A DNA stretch of 64,000 nt from Natrarchaeobius halalkaliphilus (GTDB lineage Archaea; Halobacteriota; Halobacteria; Halobacteriales; Natrialbaceae), in contig NZ_REFY01000003.1 in assembly GCF_003841485.1 (NCBI RefSeq), positions 62,001-126,000 on the forward strand, given 5' to 3'. The translations under genes and the position numbers were made by a program. Positions 26,517 through 34,517 of this stretch are shown here, in pieces (the stretch's first letter is position 1; each line of letters begins with the position of its first letter). Below the pieces are notes generated by a model. That model did not search any database and was not told the origin of the DNA. It saw only the letters and a list, made by a program, of their open reading frames with translations.

Positions 26517-26952
26517 AGCACTTTCGACCGCGTTGAGTTACGCCCTCTTGCTCGGCGTTACCGTGATGCTCATGGGTGGTCTCTCGGTGGCCGCCGGCGG
26601 ATTGCTCGAGTCCCAACACGAACGTGCCGTCGAGGCCGAACTCGACGTGATCGGAGAACGCGTCACAGCGGACCTCCAGACTGCGGACAGACTCACGCAC
26701 ACGGCGGGCGAAACCGAATCCCTCGCCGTTCGCTCTTCGTCACCGCAGCTCGTGAGTGGTGGCCACTATACGATCGACGTCGTCAACGGTGGCGAGGAGA
26801 CGACGCTCGTGGTCGAGAGCGCGGATGTCGACGTCACCACCGAAACGACCGTCCCGACCACGACGCCGGTCGCAGAGACGACGGTTATCGGGGGGGAACT
26901 CGAGATCACGTACGACTCCGAAAGCGACGAGCTGGTGATTGCGAATGGATGA
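26506..26952 (+). CDS. Prepilin-like protein 4
   Basis: A 148-residue protein starting MDDRALSTALSYALLLG: the leader ends in DRA at 3-5 and is followed by a glycine-containing hydrophobic helix. The remainder has a helix (ESQHERAVEAELDVIGERV) and then a Thr/Val-rich beta region with repeated TT and VP pairs. The helix after the membrane segment is the shape expected of type IV pilin alpha-1. It overlaps gene 3 by 11 and gene 5 by 8 bases. Confidence 0.74.
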   Translation: MDDRALSTALSYALLLGVTVMLMGGLSVAAGGLLESQHERAVEAELDVIGERVTADLQTADRLTHTAGETESLAVRSSSPQLVSGGHYTIDVVNGGEETTLVVESADVDVTTETTVPTTTPVAETTVIGGELEITYDSESDELVIANG

Positions 26953-27724
26953 CCGTGGAGTAACCGAACTGATCGGGTACTCGATCATCTTCGGTCTGGT
27001 GTTGCTGTCGTTCAGCATGCTCTTTCTCGTTGGCACGACGACCGTGAGCGATTCTCGAGACCGAACCCAGATCAACAACGCCGAGGCCGCGTTCGAAATC
27101 CTCGCTTCGAACATGGACGATCACGCGAACGATCGGGAGGTCGGCCGAGCAACCGAGATCAGAGTTACGGATGCAGCCCTCTATTTCGGTCCGAGCGAAT
27201 CGGTCAACGTAACCGTGTCCCCGGACGGATCTGAAGACAACGTGACAGTGTACGATCGGTCCACGGAACCGATCGTCTACGAAACTCAGCAGGGAGAACG
27301 TGTCGTGTACTCGAACGGAGCGGTGTTTCGAGAGGACACGGACACCAGCCGAATGGTCCGAGAGCCACAGACGAAAATCGACGAGAATCGAACCGTACTT
27401 CCACAGGTTCGGTTTACGAGTACAGAAGGTGGAATCTCGGTCGGCGGATCACAGACCGTCCTCGTCCGAACGGAACGCCTCACGTCGAGATTCGAACAGA
27501 ACACCACCTCCGATGGCTACGAACTCGAAATCGAGATCACGACCGACGAACGTCGCGGGGACGCCTGGAGGTCGTACTTCGGATCGTACGAACTGCTCGA
27601 GTGTGCCGAGAGCGACGTGGTCGAGCAGCCCGACGGGAACGTCGCCGTAACCTGCGAGACGACTGGTCAAATGACGAGTGAAATCTACGTTCCTGAAACG
27701 AGACTTCAGGGGGAGATCAACTGA
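26945..27724 (+). CDS. Prepilin-like protein 5
   Basis: A 259-residue protein starting MDDRGVTELIGYSIIFGLV. The DRG at 3-5 and a glutamate three residues after it match the archaeal type IV prepilin pattern better than any other member here. A helix with INNAEAAFEILASNMDDHA follows the membrane segment, then an acidic beta-rich domain with two Cys (LLECAES and VTCETT) that may form a disulfide. Its last eight bases overlap the end of the convergent sixth gene, so the transcripts are antisense at their 3' ends. Confidence 0.76.
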   Translation: MDDRGVTELIGYSIIFGLVLLSFSMLFLVGTTTVSDSRDRTQINNAEAAFEILASNMDDHANDREVGRATEIRVTDAALYFGPSESVNVTVSPDGSEDNVTVYDRSTEPIVYETQQGERVVYSNGAVFREDTDTSRMVREPQTKIDENRTVLPQVRFTSTEGGISVGGSQTVLVRTERLTSRFEQNTTSDGYELEIEITTDERRGDAWRSYFGSYELLECAESDVVEQPDGNVAVTCETTGQMTSEIYVPETRLQGEIN

Positions 27725-29081
27725 ACCGGACGTCGGCCGTGTTCTCCGTGATCTGTAGATACGTCACGAATCCTTCGGCTTCGTAATCGATGTACCCCTC
27801 CGACTCGTCGTGATCGACCCGTTGAGCGCCGGATTTGTCTTCCACCGTTAGATCCACGTTCGGTCCGTACGCTTCGATCGTCTCGTTGAACAACGCCCCG
27901 AGTTCTCTCTCCGAACCGCTCGCGTTCTGTGCGATCACGTCGCTCGTCAAGTTGATCGTGACCGTTTCCGGGTCCGCACTCTGATTCACTTCGAACGCGT
28001 CCTCTGCCGTCCACTCCTCACCGGTTGCATCCGTGATCGTCGTATCGACGCCGCCGTGTCCCTGTCCGTGGACGTTAGCCACCTCCGTTCCGTCGACCTC
28101 GAGGCTCCAGTCGAGATTGTTCAGCCCCGAACTCCCGTCGCCGGCCAGCGTGAGCGTGAACTCGTTTATCGGGTCGTCTTCCTGAGCGGCCCGTATCCTG
28201 ATGTCTCCGCCGTCGCTCAGCGGTGTGAGGCCCTGATCGCCCAGCGTGATTAATTCGACGTTCACCGTTTCGTTTTCGTGGTCGACCGACACGTTCCCTT
28301 GCGTTCGGTCCTGGAAGTAGCGCTCCCAGCCGAGGTAGTACTCGCTGTGAACCGTCACCTCGACCGTTCCGTTCTCGATCGGGTTTTGATACACCGTTCC
28401 ATCGTCGTACGTTCTCGAGCTGTTGGGAAAGATTCGTTCCGTCTCGCTCGTTCGCTGAGCGACGATGTCGGTTTTCCCTGTTCGCTGTCCGTCCCCCGTC
28501 ACGTTGATTATCGGCAAGGTGAGCGTGCCGTATCGGTAGTGGAATTCGGGCGGGGAGACCATCGTGGTGTGGTCCCCATCGTGCTTCCAGACGCCACCAC
28601 CCTGGTACGCGATCGTCTCCCCATCGGTGGCGTACGTGATCTCACCGAGCGAGAACGTCTCGTTTCCGATCAACTCGCCAGTATCAGTCCCGGTCCGATT
28701 GTAGTGAGTGATCTCCATTCGACCCGCCGTTTCGTTGACGCCGTACGTGCCGCTCTGACCACTGACCGAAACCGTCTGCGCCGTCGACTCTCCGAGCGTC
28801 ACTTCCGATATCTTCGATCCGACGAGCGAGAGTTCGTTTTCGGCGGCACCGACTTCGGTCGTCTGCTGGTGGCCGTCCACGATCGCCATTCCAGCCAAAA
28901 ACAACCCCGTCGCTGAAATGATCGAAAATCCCAAAAGCAATACCAGGCCGATGATCTCCGATTGCGAACGCTCGTCCGGATTTGTTTCCGCGATCGAATC
29001 CGGGCGTGGGCCACTACTACTCACTGTGCGTGAGTCACAGCACACTGATAAAATAGTATCGGTAATTAGTATGTCATGCAA
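27717..29081 (-). CDS. Prepilin-like protein 6, divergently placed paralogue of protein 5
   Basis: A protein of up to 454 residues. NPDERSQSEIIGLVLLLGFS near residues 34-53 resembles the start of protein 5 (RG, short spacer, Glu, hydrophobic helix), so a PibD-type cleavage after RS is likely. The first about 30 residues from ATG 29081 may not be real, and a later start cannot be excluded. The helix after the membrane segment (TEVGAAENELSLVGSKI) and YLGWERYFQDRTQG echo WRSYFGSYELL of protein 5, so they look like paralogues. The external domain has many NxS/T sequons. It faces the five-gene operon tail to tail. Confidence 0.72.
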   Translation of the reverse strand: MHDILITDTILSVCCDSRTVSSSGPRPDSIAETNPDERSQSEIIGLVLLLGFSIISATGLFLAGMAIVDGHQQTTEVGAAENELSLVGSKISEVTLGESTAQTVSVSGQSGTYGVNETAGRMEITHYNRTGTDTGELIGNETFSLGEITYATDGETIAYQGGGVWKHDGDHTTMVSPPEFHYRYGTLTLPIINVTGDGQRTGKTDIVAQRTSETERIFPNSSRTYDDGTVYQNPIENGTVEVTVHSEYYLGWERYFQDRTQGNVSVDHENETVNVELITLGDQGLTPLSDGGDIRIRAAQEDDPINEFTLTLAGDGSSGLNNLDWSLEVDGTEVANVHGQGHGGVDTTITDATGEEWTAEDAFEVNQSADPETVTINLTSDVIAQNASGSERELGALFNETIEAYGPNVDLTVEDKSGAQRVDHDESEGYIDYEAEGFVTYLQITENTADVRFS

Positions 29082-29108
29082 GTAACCGGACGCACAGATC
29101 GCGAAGAG

Positions 29109-29139
29109 ACTGACACGTTAGTCTGACCCATGTGTCAGT
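29109..29139. repeat. Perfect 8-bp inverted repeat upstream of prepilin-like gene 6
   Basis: ACTGACAC (29109-29116) and GTGTCAGT (29132-29139) are separated by 15 bases, just upstream of the leftward pilin-like gene and left of the insertion element. It could be an operator for a dimeric regulator or a relic of an older insertion end. No second copy was noticed. Confidence 0.4.
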
Positions 29140-29210
29140 GAATCATTAGAATACCGGCTTCCGTCTGCCGGGTCGAGAAGGTCTTTTTATACTGGATTAC
29201 AAGGCGAATA

Positions 29211-30567
29211 CCCCGACCTACCGTGGTCGGGGATGAAGCCGACAACTCGTGAGACAAACCATTAACTGAACACATATGTAATCAAGAGACAGCGATGGAG
29301 TACAGTCACCGCTACCGCGCCTACCCGACAAGTGAGGTAGCGGAGCGACTGGAACATCATCTCGATGTTCATCGCCAACTCTATAATCACGTCCGCTGGG
29401 ACTACGAGCAAGCCCCAGAGGACGACAAACCGTCCGAGTACGGCCAGAACAACAAACTTCCCGAGTGGAAACGCAGGTGGCCGATATTCGCGGAGCTACA
29501 CTCGAAAGCCGCCCAGGCCACTGTCGCCCGCTTCCACCACAACCTCACCGTCCTGAGCGAACTCAAAGAGAAAGGATACAGCGTCGGTCGGCTCAAACGG
29601 CAAGTACCCATCGACTACCGAAGCGTGACGTACAACCAGAGTGGCTTCGACCTCGATGAAAAGAAGGCCACGACAAGTACGCGTACGTCCGCTTCAGCAA
29701 AATTGGCTGGGTGAAAATCAGGTACTCACGCCCGATTCCCGACCACACCACCATCAAAGAAGTCACATTCAAAAAGGAGACGACCGGCGAGTGGTTCGTC
29801 TCCTTCGGCCTCGAAACCGACGACGCCAATCTGTCCGAGAAACCCGCTGTAGACTCACTAGATGCGAGCAATAGCGTTGGGATTGATCTCGGTATCCAGA
29901 ACTACATCCACACCTCGGATGGTAAGACGGTGGATTGGCTCGCCCTCAAAGACGAGTACGAGCGATTGCGCCGAGAGCAACGCAAACTCTCACGGAAAGA
30001 ACACGGCAGCCGAAACTACGAGAAGCAACGGCTGAAGGTTGCCAAGGCAAAGCGTCGTATCCAGCGGAAGGTGCTGGACTTTCAGCACAAGTTGACGACG
30101 TGGCTCGTCAAGGAGTACGATGCCGTGTTCGCGGAAGACCTGAACGTCCAGAGTATGCTTCAGGGCGATGGGAACGCTCGGAATAAGCAGGATGTGGCGT
30201 GGCGACAGTTCATCACACTCCTCGAATACAAGGGCGACCTGTACGGGACGCACATCGTTCAGGTAGAAGCGCGAGGTACTACCAAAGAGTGCGCGGCATG
30301 TGGCGTGGAGACACCAAAGCCTATCTGGGTCAGGGAACACTCGTGCCCTTTGTGTGGGTTCGAGACAGACAGAGATGCGAATGCGGCGATAAACATCTTA
30401 CAGCGTGGGTTTTCTAAGTTAGGGCTGGGATGGCCCGAAACAACGCCTGTGGAGACTGTGACCGCTACGGAGGCCGATGACTTTCGAGAGGTGTCTGCAA
30501 GTCGCGTCATCGAAACAGGAAGCCTGCCCTCGTGAGAGCAGGATTCCCCGCGCCACCGTGCGCGGGG
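29211..30567 (+). mobile_element. IS1341-type (IS200/IS605 family) element, tnpB only
   Basis: The element has no tnpA and no terminal inverted repeats, as expected of this family, but has a subterminal hairpin at each end. The left hairpin is CCCCGACC (29211-29218), loop TACCGT, GGTCGGGG (29225-29232). The right hairpin is CCCCGCGC (30546-30553), loop CACCGT, GCGCGGGG (30560-30567). The true cut sites lie some bases outside the hairpins and cannot be fixed without a homologue lacking the insertion. It has landed 38 bases upstream of the MATE gene and probably supplies or separates its promoter. A guide (omega) RNA would be expected to end at the right hairpin. Confidence 0.8.
29295..30535 (+). 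pseudogene. tnpB: TnpB RNA-guided nuclease/transposase accessory gene, frameshifted
   Basis: Two frames encode one TnpB of about 412 residues. The first covers 29295 to about 29665 (ends in frame with FDLDEKK), and the second resumes with HDKYAYVRFSKIGWVKIRY and reads to the stop at 30535. One base is missing near 29665-29669, where GGGC is expected after AAGAAG. In the second part every catalytic element is intact: RuvC-I Asp in VGIDLGIQN, RuvC-II Glu in AVFAEDLNV, zinc ribbon CAAC/CPLC and RuvC-III Asp in TDRDANAAIN. Either the gene died very recently or the base call is wrong. An internal start at 29711 would give a protein without the N-terminal RNA-binding domain. Confidence 0.88.
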
Positions 30568-30605
30568 TAACATTCAACGAAGGTGGCTAGGGCGATCAGG
30601 ACACT

Positions 30606-32126
30606 GTGGACCGTCGAATTCCAAACCCGATCCGTCTCTGTCTGCTCTGGATCGGGCTCGCGCTCGCTCGAGTCGGTCTGATCGACCCGGATCGAGCGCG
30701 TCGCGTGACGTCGCTCGCCTGGCCCCGAATCGTCACCGGTCTCGCCCGGATGTCAAAGAGCGCCGTCGACGTCGCGATGGTCGGGATCGCCGTCGGCTCG
30801 GCGGCCATCGCCGGCGTCGGCTTCGCCGCCCCCTTCTGGGGGCTCGCATTCAGCATCGGCGGCGGCGTTGCGGGCGGTACGATTGCGCTGGTCTCACAGC
30901 GCTACGGGGCCGAAACGTTCGATCAACTGGGGCAAGCAGTCCGCTCGAGTACCGTATTGGTGGTCGTCGTCTCACTGCCGATCACTGCGGCGTTCTGGCA
31001 GTACTCGGCCGAGCTGATCTCACTCATCAGCGACGATCCGGAGGCGATCGAACTGGGTGCTGCGTACCTTCAGATCGTCGGTCTCGGCGTCCCCTTCGCC
31101 GGGCTCAATCTCGTGGGAAGTCGCACGTTCGTCGGGATGGACGACGCCTGGAAGCCGATGATTATCCGGGCGGGGGGAGCCGTCGCCAACATCGCGTTGA
31201 ACGCCCTCCTCATCTTCGGTCTCGAGATGGGCGTCGTGGGTGCGGCCCTCGGGACCGTGCTGGCGAACGTCGTCGTCACGGCGATGTTCGTCCTCGGGTT
31301 GACTGCGGGATGGCTCCCCGGTGTCGGTTCGTTTCCGACCGCCGTCGATCCGTACGGGAGCTACCTCCACGGACGGACGATCTGGGATCTGACGAAGATC
31401 GGGCTCCCGGTGTTCGGGACGACGCTGGTCTGGACCGTCGCGGAGTTTCCGATGCTGGCGATCGTCGACCTCTTCGGCCAGGATACGGTCGCCGCCTACG
31501 TCATCGTGCGTCGAATCTGGGGACTGATGAACACGCCCAGCTGGGGCTTCGGGCTCGCGGCCTCGAGTTTGGTCGGCCAGGAACTCGGCGTCGGAAACGA
31601 AGGCCGTGCAGCGCAGTACGGCCGGGAGATCGTCCGGTTTTCTGTGGCCGTCTACGTCCTCGCGGCCGGGATCGTTTTCGTCTTCGCAGGACCGATCGCG
31701 CTCGCGTTCGTCGACGATCCGTCGGAACTATCGATCCCGACGACGGTTTCGCTCATCTACGCCGCCTGCATCGCCGTCGTCCTCCAGGGAGTCTATACGG
31801 GTGCCGAAGGCGCACTCAGGGCCAGTGGCGACACTCGCTGGCCGTTTTACAGCCAGTTGCTCGGAATGTTCGGGCTCGCAATCCCACTCGCGTATCTCGG
31901 TGCGGCGGGGCTTACGATCCCGGCTCTCGGTCCGATTCCGGGAACGACAGTCACCGTGCCGGGCGTCACGGTTCCGCCGCTCGGACTGGCGGGCCTCGCT
32001 CTCGCGTTCCTCGCTGAAACGACCGTGCCGGCGGTCATCAACTACTACCGGTTTTCGACCGGCCGCTGGAAAGCGATCAGTCGAGACTATCGGCCACAGA
32101 CGGAAACGTCCCCGACCGACGATTGA
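30606..32126 (+). CDS. MATE-family efflux transporter
   Basis: A 506-residue protein with about 12 membrane segments in two related halves. The family marks include ARMSKSAVDVAMVG near residue 47, GGGVAGGTIALVSQRYGA near 80, and GVQGVYTGAEGALRASGDT in the second half. It would export drugs or metabolites in exchange for Na+ or H+. The start is GTG 30606, with no better start nearby. It follows the insertion element directly, and its TGA stop (32124-32126) is the first base triplet of palindromic repeat copy C. Confidence 0.93.
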   Translation: MDRRIPNPIRLCLLWIGLALARVGLIDPDRARRVTSLAWPRIVTGLARMSKSAVDVAMVGIAVGSAAIAGVGFAAPFWGLAFSIGGGVAGGTIALVSQRYGAETFDQLGQAVRSSTVLVVVVSLPITAAFWQYSAELISLISDDPEAIELGAAYLQIVGLGVPFAGLNLVGSRTFVGMDDAWKPMIIRAGGAVANIALNALLIFGLEMGVVGAALGTVLANVVVTAMFVLGLTAGWLPGVGSFPTAVDPYGSYLHGRTIWDLTKIGLPVFGTTLVWTVAEFPMLAIVDLFGQDTVAAYVIVRRIWGLMNTPSWGFGLAASSLVGQELGVGNEGRAAQYGREIVRFSVAVYVLAAGIVFVFAGPIALAFVDDPSELSIPTTVSLIYAACIAVVLQGVYTGAEGALRASGDTRWPFYSQLLGMFGLAIPLAYLGAAGLTIPALGPIPGTTVTVPGVTVPPLGLAGLALAFLAETTVPAVINYYRFSTGRWKAISRDYRPQTETSPTDD

Positions 32127-32204
32127 GACGGACTGCTGTAAGTCGTTACGAGCACAACTGCAACCGTCCGGCGGTCGCACCGGTAAACCGTTACAGCGAT
32201 CCGT
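32124..32204. repeat. Palindromic repeat, copy C
   Basis: Begins at the MATE stop TGA, then GACGGACTGCTGTAAGTCG, and ends GTAAACCGTTACAGCGATCCGT. The arms ACGGACTGCTGTAAGTCGTT and the complement of the far end (ACGGATCGCTGTAACGGTTT) pair imperfectly. The same TGA-ACGG arrangement is found at copies B, D and E. The element is inverted relative to copy D, 440 bases to the right. Confidence 0.78.
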
Positions 32205-32644
32205 ACGATCCCCTGCTCGAGCGGATTTTCCGACCCAGAAAACGCCCGTCCGTTTCTAATACGGTCTTCGACGAATGCTCGATTGGGGGGCGAAACAGGC
32301 GCACTGTCCGACGCCGTCTCGGTCCCCACTGCCCAACGAGCGAACCGGACGATGACTGCCCTCGAGGATCGTTCCTCATCACGTCATCCCTCTCCCGACC
32401 CGTCCGATTCGCCGCCACCACGCAGTTGGTCGTGCTGTTCGAGCCACGACAGTGGCCATCGACAGCCGTCTTCGCTGTTCGCTTCGGCCCTCATCCGCTG
32501 GGTGACCTTTTGGCGCGTTCGGAGATTGGACGAATCTCGAGTAACGATCGGTAAGCTCTCAGACGGCTTGCCGTACCGATCTACCGCCCTATCTACGTCC
32601 CGTTCTCGGGTGTGTGGAGACCTGACGTACGACGCGCTGTTTCA
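32205..32644. other. Unassigned region bracketed by inverted palindrome copies C and D
   Basis: 440 bases between two oppositely oriented copies of the repeat. No frame here has a recognisable domain, the frames present are Ser/Arg-rich shadows, and I could not name a homologue. It may be spacer, a decayed gene or the cargo of a small non-autonomous element. The region has ordinary GC and no obvious promoter. Confidence 0.4.
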
Positions 32645-32727
32645 TACGGATTGCTGTAACGATTTACCGGCGCACCCGCGACCCGGGCAGCGGGTGCGCC
32701 GGTAACGACTTACAGTAAACCGTATCA
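32645..32727. repeat. Palindromic repeat, copy D (most symmetric)
   Basis: Read on the minus strand it begins TGATACGGTTTACTGTAAG, where TGA is the stop codon of the membrane-protein gene at 32725. The arms are about 36 bases each and match at roughly 29 positions. The innermost part CGGCGCACCCGC / GCGGGTGCGCCG is perfect around a ten-base centre GACCCGGGCA. This would form a very stable cruciform or RNA hairpin directly at the 3' end of the gene. Confidence 0.85.
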
Positions 32728-33036
32728 GTGGTGTCCGTACAGCGAGTACATGATCGCGACGAGGCCGAGCAGCCGACTCACGTTCTCGAAAAAGACCGTC
32801 ACGATACGGGCCGTATCGACGAGCGTGTTGATCCCGACGTTGATCAGGAACGGACACAGGGTGAGCAACAGAAGGCCGATCGAAAGATAGAGCATCGACG
32901 GCACGCCGTTCCGCCGGTAGCCGCGATACGCCTGGTAGGCGATGAGCGTTCCGAGGACCGCAACGAGAAAGAGACTACCGACGGTTAACAGTTCGAACAG
33001 CGACGCCTCGTCGATTCTGACAATATCGCCGCTCAT
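32725..33036 (-). CDS. Three-span membrane protein paired with a winged-helix regulator
   Basis: A 103-residue protein, MSGDIVRIDEASLF then three membrane segments and the end LVAIMYSLYGHH. The ATG at 33036 overlaps the TGA of the upstream winged-helix gene (ATGA), so the pair is coupled. This pairing of a winged-helix protein and a small membrane protein is repeated many times in haloarchaea. I recall the membrane partner as DUF7521, unverified. A signalling role, the membrane protein sensing and the wHTH responding, is an inference from the coupling. The stop codon is embedded in repeat copy D. Confidence 0.75.
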   Translation of the reverse strand: MSGDIVRIDEASLFELLTVGSLFLVAVLGTLIAYQAYRGYRRNGVPSMLYLSIGLLLLTLCPFLINVGINTLVDTARIVTVFFENVSRLLGLVAIMYSLYGHH

Positions 33037-33380
33037 CGCATTCCCTCCCACATCCTCGTAAACCGATCCGCGACGTCTTCTTCCCGGTAAGTCAACTCGA
33101 GGTCGAAGCTCCCCTCCTCGAGCGAGAGTTCGAAACGATCGAGGTTCGCACTGTAGACGCTGTAGTGATTCCCATCCGGTGCGAGTTCGGTTTCTTCGGT
33201 GACGAGTCGGGATTCCTCGAGACGCTCGAGTCGCCGGTAAATCGTCGGAAGAGAGGCATCACACCGTTCACTCAAGGTACTGGCAGACATGGGTTCGACG
33301 CTCGTATGGGTGAGGATATCCCGTGCGTACTCGTCGTCGAGAATCGCGAGTATTCTCGACAGGTCGATCTCCTCACTCAC
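33033..33380 (-). CDS. Winged-helix (ArsR-like) regulator, operon partner of the membrane protein
   Basis: A 115-residue protein with a winged helix at residues 8-75: ILAILDDEYARDILTHTS, the recognition helix CDASLPTIYRRLERLEES, and a wing with APDGNHYSVYSANLDRF. It closely follows the layout of the regulator at 20091-20441, so the two are paralogues. The second half continues with an acidic helical tail (SFDLELTYREEDVADRF). It starts at ATG 33380 and is the first gene of the two-gene leftward operon. Confidence 0.85.
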   Translation of the reverse strand: MSEEIDLSRILAILDDEYARDILTHTSVEPMSASTLSERCDASLPTIYRRLERLEESRLVTEETELAPDGNHYSVYSANLDRFELSLEEGSFDLELTYREEDVADRFTRMWEGMR

Positions 33381-33592
33381 TTGTAACTGTTCGTTCTGGC
33401 ATCGGTATCAAAAGCAACCCGGTTTCTCTCAACGAGAAAACGCTCCGGTCAATGACCGTCCCGTTCTACGTCGGTGAATTGAGGAGTCGCACGAGTCGTC
33501 ACTCGTCGATCTACCGAGGAGCGAGCGTAAGCGAGGATTAACGCCGTTCACTACGGACATAACTATTCCCTCGAGAGCGGCCTAGTCGACCG

Positions 33593-34222
33593 ATGTGGCC
33601 GTGGGAACACGCGATCGTCGGCTACCTTGCGTACTCGGTCTTCAGCCATTGCTATTACCGCCGATCACCGGACGGACTCGAAGCCTTCACGGCAGTTTTT
33701 GCTTCGGTGTTGCCGGATCTCATCGACAAGCCGTTGGCGTGGGAGTACGGCGTCTTCACCACGGGCTACGCCCTGGGTCACTCGATTTTCTTTGCGGTTC
33801 CGCTTTCGATCATCGTCGGTCTCCTCGCGAGACGGGCGAGGCGAACGGGGGTCGGTATCGCGTTCGGTCTCGGCTACCTCCTTCACCTTCCGGCGGACGT
33901 CCTCGATGGCTATCTCAGAGGAGGTCGAGTTCGAACGGAACTGATGCTCTGGCCCGTCGAGACGGTCGGTTCGGCGGACGAACGCACCGGATTCTCGGCC
34001 GAGTTTTTACGACTGTTCGGTCGCTACCAACAGGAGCTGCTCGCCGGAGAGCTGTCGACCTACGTCCAACTCCAACTCGCGCTCGCGGGGGTCGTCTTCG
34101 CGCTGTGGATCGTCGACGGTGCGCCCGTTCTCCGCGAGTGTCTCGTCGGTAGCAAACGGCTACTGCGTCGGCTTCTAGGGCGCTCCGAACGGTCGGTTCC
34201 GTCCAGCGACGAGCGAACGTGA
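33593..34222 (+). CDS. YdjM/LexA-binding-like membrane-bound metal-dependent hydrolase family protein
   Basis: A 209-residue protein with about four membrane segments. The family residues are an early His in MWPWEHAIVGYLAYS, SVLPDLIDKPL near residue 40, ALGHSIFFAVP near 62 and YLLHLPADVLDG near 98: conserved His and Asp spread along the helices, as in the DUF457/YdjM group thought to bind a metal. Function is not established in archaea. It starts with ATG 33593, and the basic C-terminus is cytoplasmic. Confidence 0.82.
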   Translation: MWPWEHAIVGYLAYSVFSHCYYRRSPDGLEAFTAVFASVLPDLIDKPLAWEYGVFTTGYALGHSIFFAVPLSIIVGLLARRARRTGVGIAFGLGYLLHLPADVLDGYLRGGRVRTELMLWPVETVGSADERTGFSAEFLRLFGRYQQELLAGELSTYVQLQLALAGVVFALWIVDGAPVLRECLVGSKRLLRRLLGRSERSVPSSDERT

Positions 34223-34517
34223 GCGTTGGTCTCTCGCACTCGAGACAATCCATCCGACGACGCCTCACTCTTGATGTGGCGGCTTTCGACCTTCCGTGCG
34301 TTCGAAATCACCGACCTTCGGATACCGGAAGTTCTCGTGCGTTGAACGGTCAGTCGAACGAGTACGTTGTCATTTACTATCGTATTCGTCTGGATGAGTG
34401 TACAACTGTGATGACTGATACGGTTCCCTCCGGTCTCCTCGAGCCGACGGGTACGTTCCCGCGGACTCGAGAGACGGCGCGAAGTCACGACCCGTGCACG
34501 TTCTCGTGGGTGAGCAC

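Noticed and set aside
34416-34423. Another TGATACGG before the polysaccharide deacetylase.
   Set aside because: As at 4456, the sequence that follows does not match the repeat and there is no paired arm.
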